DNA from: Betaproteobacteria bacterium
GTDB lineage: Bacteria > Pseudomonadota > Gammaproteobacteria > Burkholderiales > SG8-39
Length of the DNA stretch: 27,251 bases
NCBI GenBank assembly: GCA_005884335.1
Contig: VBCJ01000069.1
Span: forward strand, 1-27,251
Reading direction: 5' to 3'
Part shown: positions 1-8,730 of the stretch, in pieces
Position numbering within the stretch: the stretch's first letter is position 1
How the letters are laid out: the number at the start of each line of letters is the position of its first letter
Notes under the pieces: model-generated
What the model was told of the DNA's origin: nothing
The model's input: only the letters and a program-made list of their open reading frames with translations
Database searches by the model: none
Position numbers and translations under genes: made by a program

Positions 1-130
1 AATCGTTCGGAAAGGCAGTACCGCGCCTTCTCAGCTCGGAGAGCTTGGCGCGCCGCTCCGCGATGATCTGGTTTTCGTCCAGCCTTTGGCCTTCCGGAGG
101 ATCTTGCGGCGGCTCGGTCTTCTTGCTCAT
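1..130 (-). CDS. lysS: Lysyl-tRNA synthetase, N-terminal fragment (runs off the window)
   Basis: LysS charges tRNA-Lys with lysine in the cytoplasm. Only about 43 N-terminal residues are inside the window; the gene continues beyond position 1. They read as a short Lys/Pro-rich start followed by DENQIIAERRAKLSELRRRG and AFPND-like residues, the conserved N-terminal helix of bacterial LysS. The ATG is at 130, six bases after the prfB stop codon, so lysS is probably cotranscribed with prfB. The prfB-lysS pair is a classic proteobacterial arrangement. The identification rests on the N-terminal motif plus this neighbourhood. Confidence 0.85.
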   Translation of the reverse strand, partial: MSKKTEPPQDPPEGQRLDENQIIAERRAKLSELRRRGTAFPND

Positions 131-136
131 GACGCG

Positions 137-1241
137 CTACACGCCCTGCTTGAGGCTCGCGGAGATGAAATCGTCGAGGTCGCCGTCGAGCACCCTTTGC
201 GTGTCGCCTTTTTCCACGCCGGTGCGCAGATCCTTGATGCGCGACTGGTCGAGCACGTAGGAGCGGATCTGGTGTCCCCACTCGATGTCGGTCTTGGAGG
301 ACTCGAGCTTGTCGCGGTCGGCCTGGCGCTTGCGCAGCTCCAGCTCGTAGAGGCGGGATTTCAGCATCGCCATGGCTTCCGCGCGGTTGCGGTGCTGCGA
401 GCGATCATTCTGGCACTGTACCACGATGCCCGTGGGCAAATGCGTGATGCGCACCGCCGAGTCGGTCTTATTGACGTGCTGACCGCCCGCTCCGGATGCG
501 CGGTAGGTGTCGATGCGCAGATCCGCGGGATTCACTTCGACCTCGATGTTCTCGTCCACCTCGGGATAGACGAAGACGCTCGCGAAGGAGGTGTGGCGGC
601 GCGCGTTCGAATCGAAAGGGGACTTGCGCACCAGGCGGTGCACGCCGTTCTCGGTGCGCAGGTGCCCGTACGCGTAGCTGCCGCTGATCTTGAGTGAGGC
701 GCTCTTGATGCCGGCGACTTCGCCCGGAGACTCCTCGAGCGCCTCCATGCGATAGCCCTTGCGGTCGCAGTACTTGGCGTACATGCGCTCGAGCATCTGC
801 GCCCAGTCCTGCGCCTCGGTGCCGCCCGACCCCGCTTGGATATCCATAAAGCAATTGTTTGGATCGAGCGGATCGGAAAACATGCGGCGAAACTCGAGAT
901 CGGCGACCTCTTTTTCTACCTTGGCGACATCGGCGGCGACCGCCACGAGCGTCGCGTCGTCGTTCTCTGCGCGCGCCATCTCGAAGAGCTGCTGCGCATC
1001 CCGCACGGATCCGGCGATCGAAGACAGTCCAGACACGGTCGCGTCGACCGACTTCTTCTCCCTACCGAGGTCCTGGGCGCGCTTCGGGTCGCTCCAGACC
1101 TTGGGATCGGTCAGCAGCGTTTCGACTTCAGCTAGACGCTTCTGCTTGCCTTCGAAGTCAAAGATACCTCCGCAACTCGGCAGACCGCGTAGCGAGGTCC
1201 GCGAGCGTCGAGGCGATTTGATTGATGCGTTCGGCTTCCAT
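137..1241 (-). CDS. prfB: Peptide chain release factor 2, with programmed +1 frameshift
   Basis: RF2 recognises UAA and UGA stop codons and triggers peptide release on the ribosome. The start is the ATG at 1241 (MEAERINQIAS...). Translation reads 27 codons to an in-frame TGA at 1160-1158 and must then shift +1 to continue as DFEGKQKRLAEVE. The product is about 367 residues, the normal family length. The stop-codon-recognition tripeptide SPF (in KSPFDSNARRH) and the catalytic GGQ (in SGAGGQHVNK) are both present. Reading only the long open frame would give a wrong N-terminus. A TATAAT box lies about 23 bases upstream of the ATG, and lysS follows six bases after the stop. Confidence 0.97.
1157..1172 (-). 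other. prfB programmed +1 frameshift site
   Basis: On the minus strand the sequence is CGGAGGTATCTTTGAC. It holds a Shine-Dalgarno-like GGAGG, the slippery CTT codon, the in-frame TGA stop and a following C. This is the canonical RF2 autoregulatory arrangement: when RF2 is scarce the ribosome pauses at UGA, slips +1 on CUU and makes full-length RF2. The protein frame downstream (DFEGKQK) is intact only after the shift. Confidence 0.95.
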
Positions 1242-1263
1242 GTCAAGCGTGCAAAAAATACGC

Positions 1264-1269
1264 ATTATA
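1264..1269 (-). promoter_or_regulatory. Probable -10 box of prfB
   Basis: The minus strand reads TATAAT, about 23 bases before the prfB ATG. No good -35 match is visible 16-18 bases upstream. The same box recurs at 3243-3248 in front of the duplicated prfB head. Confidence 0.55.
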
Positions 1270-1374
1270 GGCCAGCGCTGGTTCCCAGTCTTTCAGCCGC
1301 CACGCGACTAACGACGACGTGCGCGAATTGGCGCGCGCGGTGACGAGCATATATCTACGCTCGCGTCGCTCCCG

Positions 1375-3012
1375 TCAATAAAGATAAAATGAGTTGTCCC
1401 AACCGGCCCCGACAGCGAGCGTGTTCGCATCACCACTTAAAGCGACCTTGTAAAAGTGTGCGTACTTTCTCAGAAACTTTGGCTTGATATATGTTTTTTG
1501 CGACCAGGCTGCGCCGTTACGCGTAAACAGAAAAGCTGCACCGGAATCGCGCGCCACGTCGACATTGTTGCCTTGATCGCCGTTAATTCCAGTCGCCGGA
1601 CTATCATCGCCGTCGGCTCCAACCACGAGCACGTTCCCGTCGGCACTCAATGCGACGGCGCCGCCGAACAGGTCCCACGATTCCGCGTTGGAGGCCTCAA
1701 CATATCCCTGCTGTACCCAGCCGCCCGGAGTGTCGCGCGTGAAGACATAGACGGCGCCGGTATTTTCGCCGCCATCTCCCTGGCCAGGGGCGCCAACGGC
1801 GAGCGTATTGCCGTCAGCGCTCAACGCGAGCGCCGTGCCAAATCTGTCATAGAAATCCGTATTCGTGCCGAGTACATATGCTGGCGCTAGCCACGTCGTG
1901 CCACTACGACTGAAGACATATACGGCCCCCGTCGACGTGCCACTAGCAGTTTCTTGCGGAGCTCCGACTGCGAGCGTATTGCCGTCGGCACTCACTGCAA
2001 GCGCGCCACCAAATTCACCTCCCATGCTTGGCACCAGTGACTTGATGTAGGCTTGCTGACTCCAGACGTTACTGCCGTCGCGCGTGAAGACGTACACCGC
2101 GCCGGCGCCCTCGATGCTGTTGTCGTCTTGGTTTCCGCCCACGCCGATAGCGGCGCTGTCTTCACCGCCGGAGCCGACGGCGAGCGTCTTGCCGTCGTCG
2201 CTGAGCGCGACCGTCCTGCCGAACCGGTCACCCACGTTCGTGTTGGATGCCTTCATGTATGCCTGTTGTGACCATACCCCGCCGCTGCGCGTATACACAT
2301 ACGCGGCTCCCGCGAGGTTAGCCGTATTGTCGCTTGCGTCGCCATCGATGCCGGTGGCGGCACTGCTTTCCCACTCCGCCCCGACCGCCAGGGTATTACC
2401 GTCCGCGCTCAGAGCGACCGAAAACCCGAAAGAATCGTAGACGTCCGCGTACAGCGGGTGGAGGTGTGCCTGCAACCACCAGACGCCGTCAACATCGCGG
2501 GCAAAAACGTACACCGCGCCGCCGGGCGCTGTGGTCGTAGTTTCGCTAAATGCGCCGACCACCAACGTATTGCCATCGCGACTGACCGCGACTGCGCCGC
2601 CGAGAAAATTCGCTTGGTTGGCGAAATACGATCCGATGGTGCTTGACGTCGCCGTTGCGGTATTCACTTCGTTGGAACGGGAACAACCGCTGCTGTTGCA
2701 GGCCTCGACGAAATAACGCGCATTCGCCCAGTTGTGCAAATGCGCAGCCACATCTTTCGTGTAGTGCGTGGCGGTGAGATTGCCACCGAGCTGCGCGAAG
2801 CCCGAGACGCCGTTGGGATCTTCATAGAGCCTGTAGTAGTTCGCGCCGCTTACTGCGTTCCAGGAAAATTGGAACTGTTTCACGCCGAAGCCGAGATTCA
2901 GCGTTAGGCCGTTGGACGAATCGCTCGATCCGCGGTTGTGGCATGCAGTCAATCCGCCAGCCGCGACGAGCCCAAGGACAAGAATGGCGCAAAGACAGTC
3001 AGCGACGCGCAT
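1375..3012 (-). CDS. FG-GAP-repeat lipoprotein with an N-terminal fibronectin III-like region
   Basis: This is a predicted exported lipoprotein of 545 residues. The start is taken at 3012 because residues 1-24 form a lipoprotein signal ending in GLTAC (Cys24). The frame is also open upstream to a GTG at 3126, but that stretch looks non-coding. After a fibronectin III-like segment (about residues 35-125) come six full repeats of about 60 residues with the pattern FG-x-x-(V/L)ALSADGNTLAVGA ... GAVYVFTR ... W-x-QQAY, resembling FG-GAP_2 beta-propeller blades. A seventh copy stops abruptly after its first half, so the C-terminus may be truncated. Base composition is clearly less GC-rich than the neighbours, which suggests acquisition. 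It lies between prfB and the recJ operon, just downstream of a copy of the prfB head. Its role is unknown; surface binding or adhesion would be a guess from the family. Confidence 0.85.
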   Translation of the reverse strand: MRVADCLCAILVLGLVAAGGLTACHNRGSSDSSNGLTLNLGFGVKQFQFSWNAVSGANYYRLYEDPNGVSGFAQLGGNLTATHYTKDVAAHLHNWANARYFVEACNSSGCSRSNEVNTATATSSTIGSYFANQANFLGGAVAVSRDGNTLVVGAFSETTTTAPGGAVYVFARDVDGVWWLQAHLHPLYADVYDSFGFSVALSADGNTLAVGAEWESSAATGIDGDASDNTANLAGAAYVYTRSGGVWSQQAYMKASNTNVGDRFGRTVALSDDGKTLAVGSGGEDSAAIGVGGNQDDNSIEGAGAVYVFTRDGSNVWSQQAYIKSLVPSMGGEFGGALAVSADGNTLAVGAPQETASGTSTGAVYVFSRSGTTWLAPAYVLGTNTDFYDRFGTALALSADGNTLAVGAPGQGDGGENTGAVYVFTRDTPGGWVQQGYVEASNAESWDLFGGAVALSADGNVLVVGADGDDSPATGINGDQGNNVDVARDSGAAFLFTRNGAAWSQKTYIKPKFLRKYAHFYKVALSGDANTLAVGAGWDNSFYLY

Positions 3013-3059
3013 CCGGCGCCCCGATCTATCAGGCCGATGGGGAATGCAAGGCGATGCGG

Positions 3060-3209
3060 TTACGTCGGAGTTGAGGATGGGGGCGCTGTGGCCGTGCGGG
3101 CCGACAGGCTGTTTAGGCTGAAGCACAGGTGCTTCTGCTTACCCTTGGCCGACCGCGTGTTGAGGCCGGCGAGTGTCGAGGAGGTCTGGTTGATGCGTTC
3201 GGCTTCCAT
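3060..3209 (-). pseudogene. Diverged duplicate of the prfB 5' end (49-codon remnant ORF)
   Basis: An ATG at 3209 opens a 49-codon frame whose first 21 residues match those of prfB at 16 positions without gaps (MEAERINQ..STLA.L.TRSA). The next residues are KGKQKHL, matching GKQKRL of prfB after a gap of about 25 bases. The missing bases are those encoding ELRRYL and the frameshift site. The frame then leaves prfB similarity and stops at 3060, 47 bases before the lipoprotein ATG. The upstream DNA, including TATAAT, is also similar to the prfB leader. It is best read as a prfB head remnant; it could still be translated as a leader peptide. The lipoprotein is in a different frame, so this is not a fusion. 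Confidence 0.8.
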
Positions 3210-3242
3210 GATGACTTGCCCGCAAAACGCACGTTATTCGTT

Positions 3243-3248
3243 ATTATA
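3243..3248 (-). promoter_or_regulatory. -10 box in the duplicated prfB leader
   Basis: The minus strand reads TATAAT, 34 bases before the remnant ATG at 3209 and 12 bases beyond the stop codon of the KTSC gene. It corresponds to the prfB -10 box and could now drive the lipoprotein gene. Confidence 0.5.
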
Positions 3249-3259
3249 GCTCGGGTACC

Positions 3260-3472
3260 CTACTTGATTCGGTTCGAAGAGTAGCTCTCGTCGACCTTGT
3301 CCTCGAAGAAGCTCGTCGGCGACGGCGCCGCCATGAGCTGGCGATGTACTTCGGGCGAGACGCCGCGGTACTGGACGAGCTTGCCGTCGGTGAACTCGAT
3401 TTCGAGCAGCTGCGACTTGGGGTCGTATCCAACGGCGCGGATCCTGCTCGAGTTGACGCGCTTGCGTTCCAT
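3260..3472 (-). CDS. KTSC-domain small protein
   Basis: This is a 70-residue protein that is nearly all one domain. It has the pattern V-x-SS-x-I-x-x-VGYD, then LEIEFTDGKLVQYRGVS, then an alpha-helical VHRQLMAA and a C-terminal FF...V..S, matching the KTSC domain family, whose function is not established. The start is the ATG at 3472, two bases after the stop of the cyclophilin-like gene; the frame is open further upstream but overlaps that gene. It is the last gene of the rpfE-like/recJ/cyclophilin-like operon. Confidence 0.8.
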   Translation of the reverse strand: MERKRVNSSRIRAVGYDPKSQLLEIEFTDGKLVQYRGVSPEVHRQLMAAPSPTSFFEDKVDESYSSNRIK

Positions 3473-3474
3473 GG

Positions 3475-3855
3475 TCACTCTATCGTCAGCGTGATGACAT
3501 CGCCGGGTCGTACTGAGGAGAGCTGCCCGGGCTCGCCGTCGATTCTCCCGAGCACGTTGCAGCGGGTCACCAGGCGCGGCTCGTCTTCCTCCGATATGGG
3601 AGTGCGCCCCCAGGGCAGCGCGAGCGAGCTGCCCTCGACCCAGAAGCACACCGTTCCGGGAGGCACGACCTGCTTCGCGTCCTTCTCAAGAGTCGCTTTT
3701 ACCGGGATCTCGAAGTAGACCTCCTTGCCCCAGGTTTGGCCTTTTGCCTTGAGCGGCAGCGCGGCGACCAGCGCCCGCGTGGTCGGTGTGTCGTTCAGCG
3801 CGGCGCTTGCGGCGCCTTTGGGCCAGGCGATTCTGATTCTCGCGTAATGAGTCAT
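3475..3855 (-). CDS. Cyclophilin-like fold protein (TM1367/DUF369 type)
   Basis: The protein has 126 residues and no signal peptide. Recognisable parts are an N-terminal beta strand (ARIRIAWP), a helix over TPTTRALVAALPL, the segment WGKEVYFEIPV, a central hydrophobic stretch reading GTVCFWVEGSSLALPWGRTP, and a C-terminal LGRIDGEPGQLSSVRPGDVI. These resemble the small cyclophilin-like family whose members adopt a cyclophilin barrel but are not proven isomerases. The ATG overlaps the recJ stop (ATGA at 3852-3855), so translation is probably coupled to recJ. Family assignment is by pattern and moderately sure; the substrate is unknown. Confidence 0.7.
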   Translation of the reverse strand: MTHYARIRIAWPKGAASAALNDTPTTRALVAALPLKAKGQTWGKEVYFEIPVKATLEKDAKQVVPPGTVCFWVEGSSLALPWGRTPISEEDEPRLVTRCNVLGRIDGEPGQLSSVRPGDVITLTIE

Positions 3856-5549
3856 GTTTCGGTGCCCTCCCAGTGTTCGATCACCAGCTGCAGGCTTTGC
3901 ACGCCGTTGAATTCGTTGACCGAGAGCCGGTACGCCGCGCGCATGGGCGAGGGCAGGGGGTCGAGCGCGTTGAACCGCATTGCTTCGACGGTGCGCCCGG
4001 CGCGCGCAAGCTTCAGCTTCAAGTGCTTCTCGCCGACCACGCGCTGGCCGAGAACTTCAAACTCGTCGCAGAAGAGCGGCTGCGGAAAACCCTGACCCCA
4101 GATCTGCCCTTCGAGCAGTTGCGCGAGGCCGAGATCAAGATACGCCGGCTCGAGCGATCCGTCGGTCTCGACCGCGCGCGCAAGCTGCGCGGGCGAGAGC
4201 AGCTCGCGGGCCACGGCTTCGAAGCCCTCCGCGAAGCGCGCGAAATCCGCCGGGCGCAGCGTGAGGCCCGCCGCGGCGGCGTGCCCGCCGAAGCGCAGGA
4301 GCAGGCCCGGTTCGCGCTTCGCGACGAGATCCAGCGCGTCGCGCAGATGCAGACCCGCAATCGACCGGCCCGAGCCGCGGATCTCTCCGGCACCGGCCGG
4401 GGCGAAGGCGAAGGTCGGGCGGTTGTGGCGATCCTTGACGCGCCCGGCGAGGATGCCGACAACGCCCTGGTGCCAGCTCGGGTCGTACAGGCTGATGCTC
4501 GAGCTCTCGCCCACCGAGAGCTCCGCCATCAGGTGATCGGCCAACGCCTGCATGTCGGCTTCGATCGCGCGCCGCGCGCGGTTGAGGTCGTCGAGCTGCC
4601 GCGCGATCTCGAGGGCGCGCCCGCGATCGTCGGTCGTCAGGCACTCGATCCCCAGGCTCATGTCGGACAGACGTCCGGCCGCGTTGAGCCGCGGCCCGAG
4701 CAGAAATCCGAGATCGAATCCGCTCGCGCGCGAAGGATCGTGGCCGGCAACGGCGAACAGCGCGCGCACGCCTTCCTGCATGCGGCCCGCGCGGATGCGC
4801 CTCAGGCCCTGCGCAACCAGGACGCGATTGTTGAAATCGAGCGGCACGACGTCGGCGACCGTGCCGAGCGCGACCAGATCGAGCACATCGCCGAGATTCG
4901 GCTCATTCTTGCCGGCGAACGCTCCGCGCTTGCGAAGCTCGGCCCGCAGGGCAAGCATTACGTAGAACATCACGCCGACACCCGCAAGGCTCTTGCTCGG
5001 AAACGCGCAGCCGGGCTGGTTGGGATTGACGATGGCCGCGGCGCGCGGAAGCTCCGAACCGGGCAGATGGTGGTCGGTGACGATCACCCCGATGCCGAGC
5101 CGGCCCGCTGCCTCGACGCCCTCGACGCTGGCGATTCCGTTGTCCACCGTGATGAGGAAGTCGGGTTTCGATTGCGCGGCGAGCGCGACGATCTCCGGGG
5201 TCAGGCCGTAGCCGAACTCGAAGCGGTTGGGGACGAGATAGCCGACGTTCGCGCCGAAGGCGGAAAGCGCGCGCATGCCCACGGCGCAGGCGGTCGCCCC
5301 GTCGCAGTCGTAGTCTGCGACGATCAGCATGCGCTTGCCTGCGGCGATTGCGTCGGCAAGCAGCGCCGCAGCGCGCTCGGAGTTCATGAGATCGGAAGGA
5401 GGAATGAGGCCGGAGAGCGCGTCCTCGAGCTCGCCGCGCCTGCTGATCCCGCGCGCGGCACAGACGCGAGCAAGTACCGGATGCAGGCCCTCGCGCACGA
5501 GCTGGTCGTGCACGCGCAAGGGAACCCGGCGGGTGGTGATCTGTGACAT
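3852..5549 (-). CDS. recJ: Single-stranded-DNA-specific exonuclease RecJ
   Basis: RecJ is a 5'-to-3' single-strand DNA exonuclease used in RecF-pathway recombination, mismatch repair and base excision repair. At 565 residues it is close to the E. coli length of 577. DHH phosphoesterase motifs are in order: DYDCDG (79-84), DNG (136-138), TDHH (158-161), then ALGTVADVVPL and GPRLNAAGR. The DHHA1 motif GGHAAAAG lies at about residue 395, followed by the C-terminal OB-like domain. The ATG at 5549 comes three bases after the upstream stop codon. No key residue is missing, so the gene looks functional. Confidence 0.97.
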   Translation of the reverse strand: MSQITTRRVPLRVHDQLVREGLHPVLARVCAARGISRRGELEDALSGLIPPSDLMNSERAAALLADAIAAGKRMLIVADYDCDGATACAVGMRALSAFGANVGYLVPNRFEFGYGLTPEIVALAAQSKPDFLITVDNGIASVEGVEAAGRLGIGVIVTDHHLPGSELPRAAAIVNPNQPGCAFPSKSLAGVGVMFYVMLALRAELRKRGAFAGKNEPNLGDVLDLVALGTVADVVPLDFNNRVLVAQGLRRIRAGRMQEGVRALFAVAGHDPSRASGFDLGFLLGPRLNAAGRLSDMSLGIECLTTDDRGRALEIARQLDDLNRARRAIEADMQALADHLMAELSVGESSSISLYDPSWHQGVVGILAGRVKDRHNRPTFAFAPAGAGEIRGSGRSIAGLHLRDALDLVAKREPGLLLRFGGHAAAAGLTLRPADFARFAEGFEAVARELLSPAQLARAVETDGSLEPAYLDLGLAQLLEGQIWGQGFPQPLFCDEFEVLGQRVVGEKHLKLKLARAGRTVEAMRFNALDPLPSPMRAAYRLSVNEFNGVQSLQLVIEHWEGTET

Positions 5550-5552
5550 CAG

Positions 5553-6533
5553 CTATGCATAGGCCGAAAGCGCCTTCCGCCGCCGCCAGAAATAGCGCAG
5601 GTCCGAACGTACGGTCTCGACCTGCAGGAGCCGATTCTCTCCGGCAAGGTGCAGCGTGAGCATGCCGATCCGGCCGGAGCGCAGCGCGGCGAGGAACGGC
5701 CCGAACCAGTCGCGCTCGAGCGCTGTGCGGCGCTCGCCAAGCTGCGCCTCCCGAGGGGCGTCCAGGACGACCAGCGCCACTCCCTCGTCCCCCAGCCCGG
5801 CGAGCGTGGATCCGGCATCTTTCGGCAACGCCCGGGCAGGGATTCCTGCTGCGAGGGACAGGCCGCGGGTGAGCGGATCGTCGCCGACCACCGTCGAGAA
5901 AGGCCGGGCTTTCGAGGCGTCGATGACGCCTCCGCCCCAGAACCAGATGCTGTTCAACGCCGGCTCCCCGCGCGCCTCGCGCCCGGCGTTGACGGGGTGC
6001 TCGTGCAGCAGCATCTGCGCCTCGTTCATGAGCGCGTGAAAACGCATCGCGTCGGGTCCGGATGGAAGCTTTTCATCGATCGCGAGACCGCGCGCCGCGG
6101 CAGCCGGCGTGGTCTGCAACTCCGGCGCTTTGTCGAAGCGCACGTACCAGCGCGCCGGCCGCATGGGGTAGAAGAGCATCGTCGGGCCGAAATGGCGGTT
6201 GAGCGTCTCGACCAGCGCTTCGGACTCGGCGCGCGAAACCTCGAAGGTGTCGGCCAGGCCGAGACTGTCGCGGCTCACCCGCAGGTGCACGGGATCGGCG
6301 CGCATCCAGTAGTGCCGTTCGGGCGCTCCGCCGTCCGCCAGAAGCGTATACGGGGCGACAGGCCAGTCGCGCTGCTTCGGTACGCCGAAGCGCTCGAACA
6401 GCCAGGCTTCGGGCGAAATGGGCGCGATCCGCTTGCGGCGTCCTCTTGCGATCAGCGTCTCCGCGGCCGCAAGCCTGTCAGAGGAAAATCCCTCGGCAGA
6501 GAAGAAATCGGGAATGTACAGGTTGCAGTGCAT
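5553..6533 (-). CDS. RpfE-like conserved protein (COG4255 type)
   Basis: This cytoplasmic protein of 326 residues has no signal peptide or membrane segment. It resembles the uncharacterised proteobacterial family encoded beside recJ, called RpfE in the Xanthomonas rpf region, where lysS, prfB, recJ and rpfE are also neighbours; some databases label it a phosphoglycerate mutase-related protein. Visible conserved blocks are RHYWMRADPVHLR, the Trp-rich ARWYVRFDK, LMNEAQMLLHEHPVN and SIWFWGGG. The C-terminal YFWRRRKAL looks like a basic helix. It is the first gene of the four-gene minus-strand operon. The biochemical role is unknown. The ATG at 6533 leaves only 40 bases to the divergent lolC. Confidence 0.7.
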   Translation of the reverse strand: MHCNLYIPDFFSAEGFSSDRLAAAETLIARGRRKRIAPISPEAWLFERFGVPKQRDWPVAPYTLLADGGAPERHYWMRADPVHLRVSRDSLGLADTFEVSRAESEALVETLNRHFGPTMLFYPMRPARWYVRFDKAPELQTTPAAAARGLAIDEKLPSGPDAMRFHALMNEAQMLLHEHPVNAGREARGEPALNSIWFWGGGVIDASKARPFSTVVGDDPLTRGLSLAAGIPARALPKDAGSTLAGLGDEGVALVVLDAPREAQLGERRTALERDWFGPFLAALRSGRIGMLTLHLAGENRLLQVETVRSDLRYFWRRRKALSAYA

Positions 6534-6573
6534 CCGATTTCGAGTTTATCACCGCTTATGGCACACTTCGCGC

Positions 6574-7807
<1,234 letters not shown>

Positions 7808-7815
<8 letters not shown>

Positions 7816-8352
7816 GGTGCTCGCGTGCCGCGACCTGCGCAAGACTTTCCGCGAGGGAAGGGAAGCCGTGCACGTTCTTCAAGGCGTATCGCTGAAGGTC
7901 GAAGAGCGGGAAATAGTCGCCATCGTCGGCGCCTCCGGCTCGGGCAAGAGCACGCTGCTGCACCTGCTCGGGGGCCTGCGCTCGAGAACGTGGCGATGCC
8001 GCTCCTGATTCGGCGCACGCCCCCCGCCGAAGCGCGCGAAGCCGGCGCGGCGATGCTGAAGGAAGTGGGTCTCGCCGAGCGCCTCGACCACACCCCCGGG
8101 GAGCTTTCCGGAGGAGAGCGCCAGCGGGCGGCGCTCGCGCGCGCGCTGGTCACTCGGCCCGCCTGCGTGCTCGCCGACGAGCCGACCGGAAACCTCGATC
8201 GCAAAACTGCTGACAGCGTGTTCGGACTGATGCTCGAGCTCAACCGCGCGCACGGCACGAGCCTCGTGATGGCGACCCACGAGCCCTCGCTCGCCGCGCG
8301 CGCCCACCGCGTCATGCGCTTGCAGGACGGGGTGCTGGTGCGGGAGAGGTGA
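7808..8352 (+). pseudogene. lolD: Lipoprotein-releasing ABC ATPase LolD, internally deleted and frameshifted
   Basis: LolD is the ATPase of the Lol complex. The first part (ATG at 7808, overlapping lolC by eight bases) carries Walker A GASGSGKST and runs to LLHLLGGL. At about 7976-7983 the sequence jumps directly to ALENVAMPLLIRR in another frame, then continues with signature LSGGERQR, Walker B VLADEPTGNLD and the H-loop ATHE. About 45 residues that normally separate these blocks, including the Q-loop YQFHHLLP region, are absent (roughly 136 bases). The first frame ends after 66 residues. As written, no functional LolD can be made. LolD is essential in well-studied relatives, so an assembly error or a second lolD elsewhere must be considered. 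Confidence 0.88.
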
Positions 8353-8364
8353 GCGTCGGCGCTC

Positions 8365-8404
8365 TGTCATTCTGAGGAGCGCAGCGACGAAGAATCTGCT
8401 TTTT
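8365..8404. repeat. Intergenic imperfect inverted repeat, possible terminator
   Basis: The 27-base imperfect palindrome at 8369-8395 begins ATTCTGAGGAGC and ends CGACGAAGAAT. It is followed on the plus strand by a run of five T. It lies between the convergent lolD and small-membrane-protein genes, a good place for a terminator. From memory, similar sequences occur as dispersed intergenic repeats in many environmental bacteria; only one copy is seen in this window. Confidence 0.5.
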
Positions 8405-8406
8405 CT

Positions 8407-8721
8407 CTATCGCCCGAAAACGAGGACCAGCGCGATAACCAGGGAGATCGTAGACAGAACCGCCGCGACGACGCAAACGAAGAGCGTCCGGCGGATCTTC
8501 GCCTCTGCTATTGACGCAGCCTGCTCCACCGCTGCCACCGTGCTTTGCAATTGCTGCGCCAGCTCCTTGATGTTCGCTGCGTTCTGGGACACTGCGGATT
8601 GAAGCTCCGTAATGGCGACCGCATCGGCATTCTTCCGCGTGAATACCGGCGCGGCGGCCGAAATGATCGTGCCGATGTGGGGCAGAACGGCCTTGAGGGC
8701 GGGGATCAGCCAAGCTGGCAT
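8407..8721 (-). CDS. Small membrane protein with a coiled-coil region, unknown function
   Basis: The 104-residue protein has three visible parts. The first is an N-terminal segment with a hydrophobic stretch (WLIPALKAVLPHIGTIISAA). The second is a central amphipathic, Gln/Ala-rich helix, probably a coiled coil (ITELQSAVSQ through VAAVEQAASIAEA). The third is a C-terminal membrane helix (LFVCVVAAVLSTISLVIALV). The ATG at 8721 follows the acetyltransferase stop by nine bases with a GAGG ribosome binding site, so the two genes are probably cotranscribed. I do not recognise a family. Confidence 0.65.
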   Translation of the reverse strand: MPAWLIPALKAVLPHIGTIISAAAPVFTRKNADAVAITELQSAVSQNAANIKELAQQLQSTVAAVEQAASIAEAKIRRTLFVCVVAAVLSTISLVIALVLVFGR

Positions 8722-8730
8722 GAATGAGCC

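Noticed and set aside
1400..2700. Regularly spaced repeats that might suggest a CRISPR or DNA repeat array
   Set aside because: The periodicity of about 180 bases reflects FG-GAP protein repeats; the copies are diverged at DNA level and in frame.
3873..5546. Long open frame of 557 codons on the plus strand
   Set aside because: It is antisense to recJ, has Arg/Ala/Glu-biased composition without domains, and is explained by high-GC codon structure of recJ.
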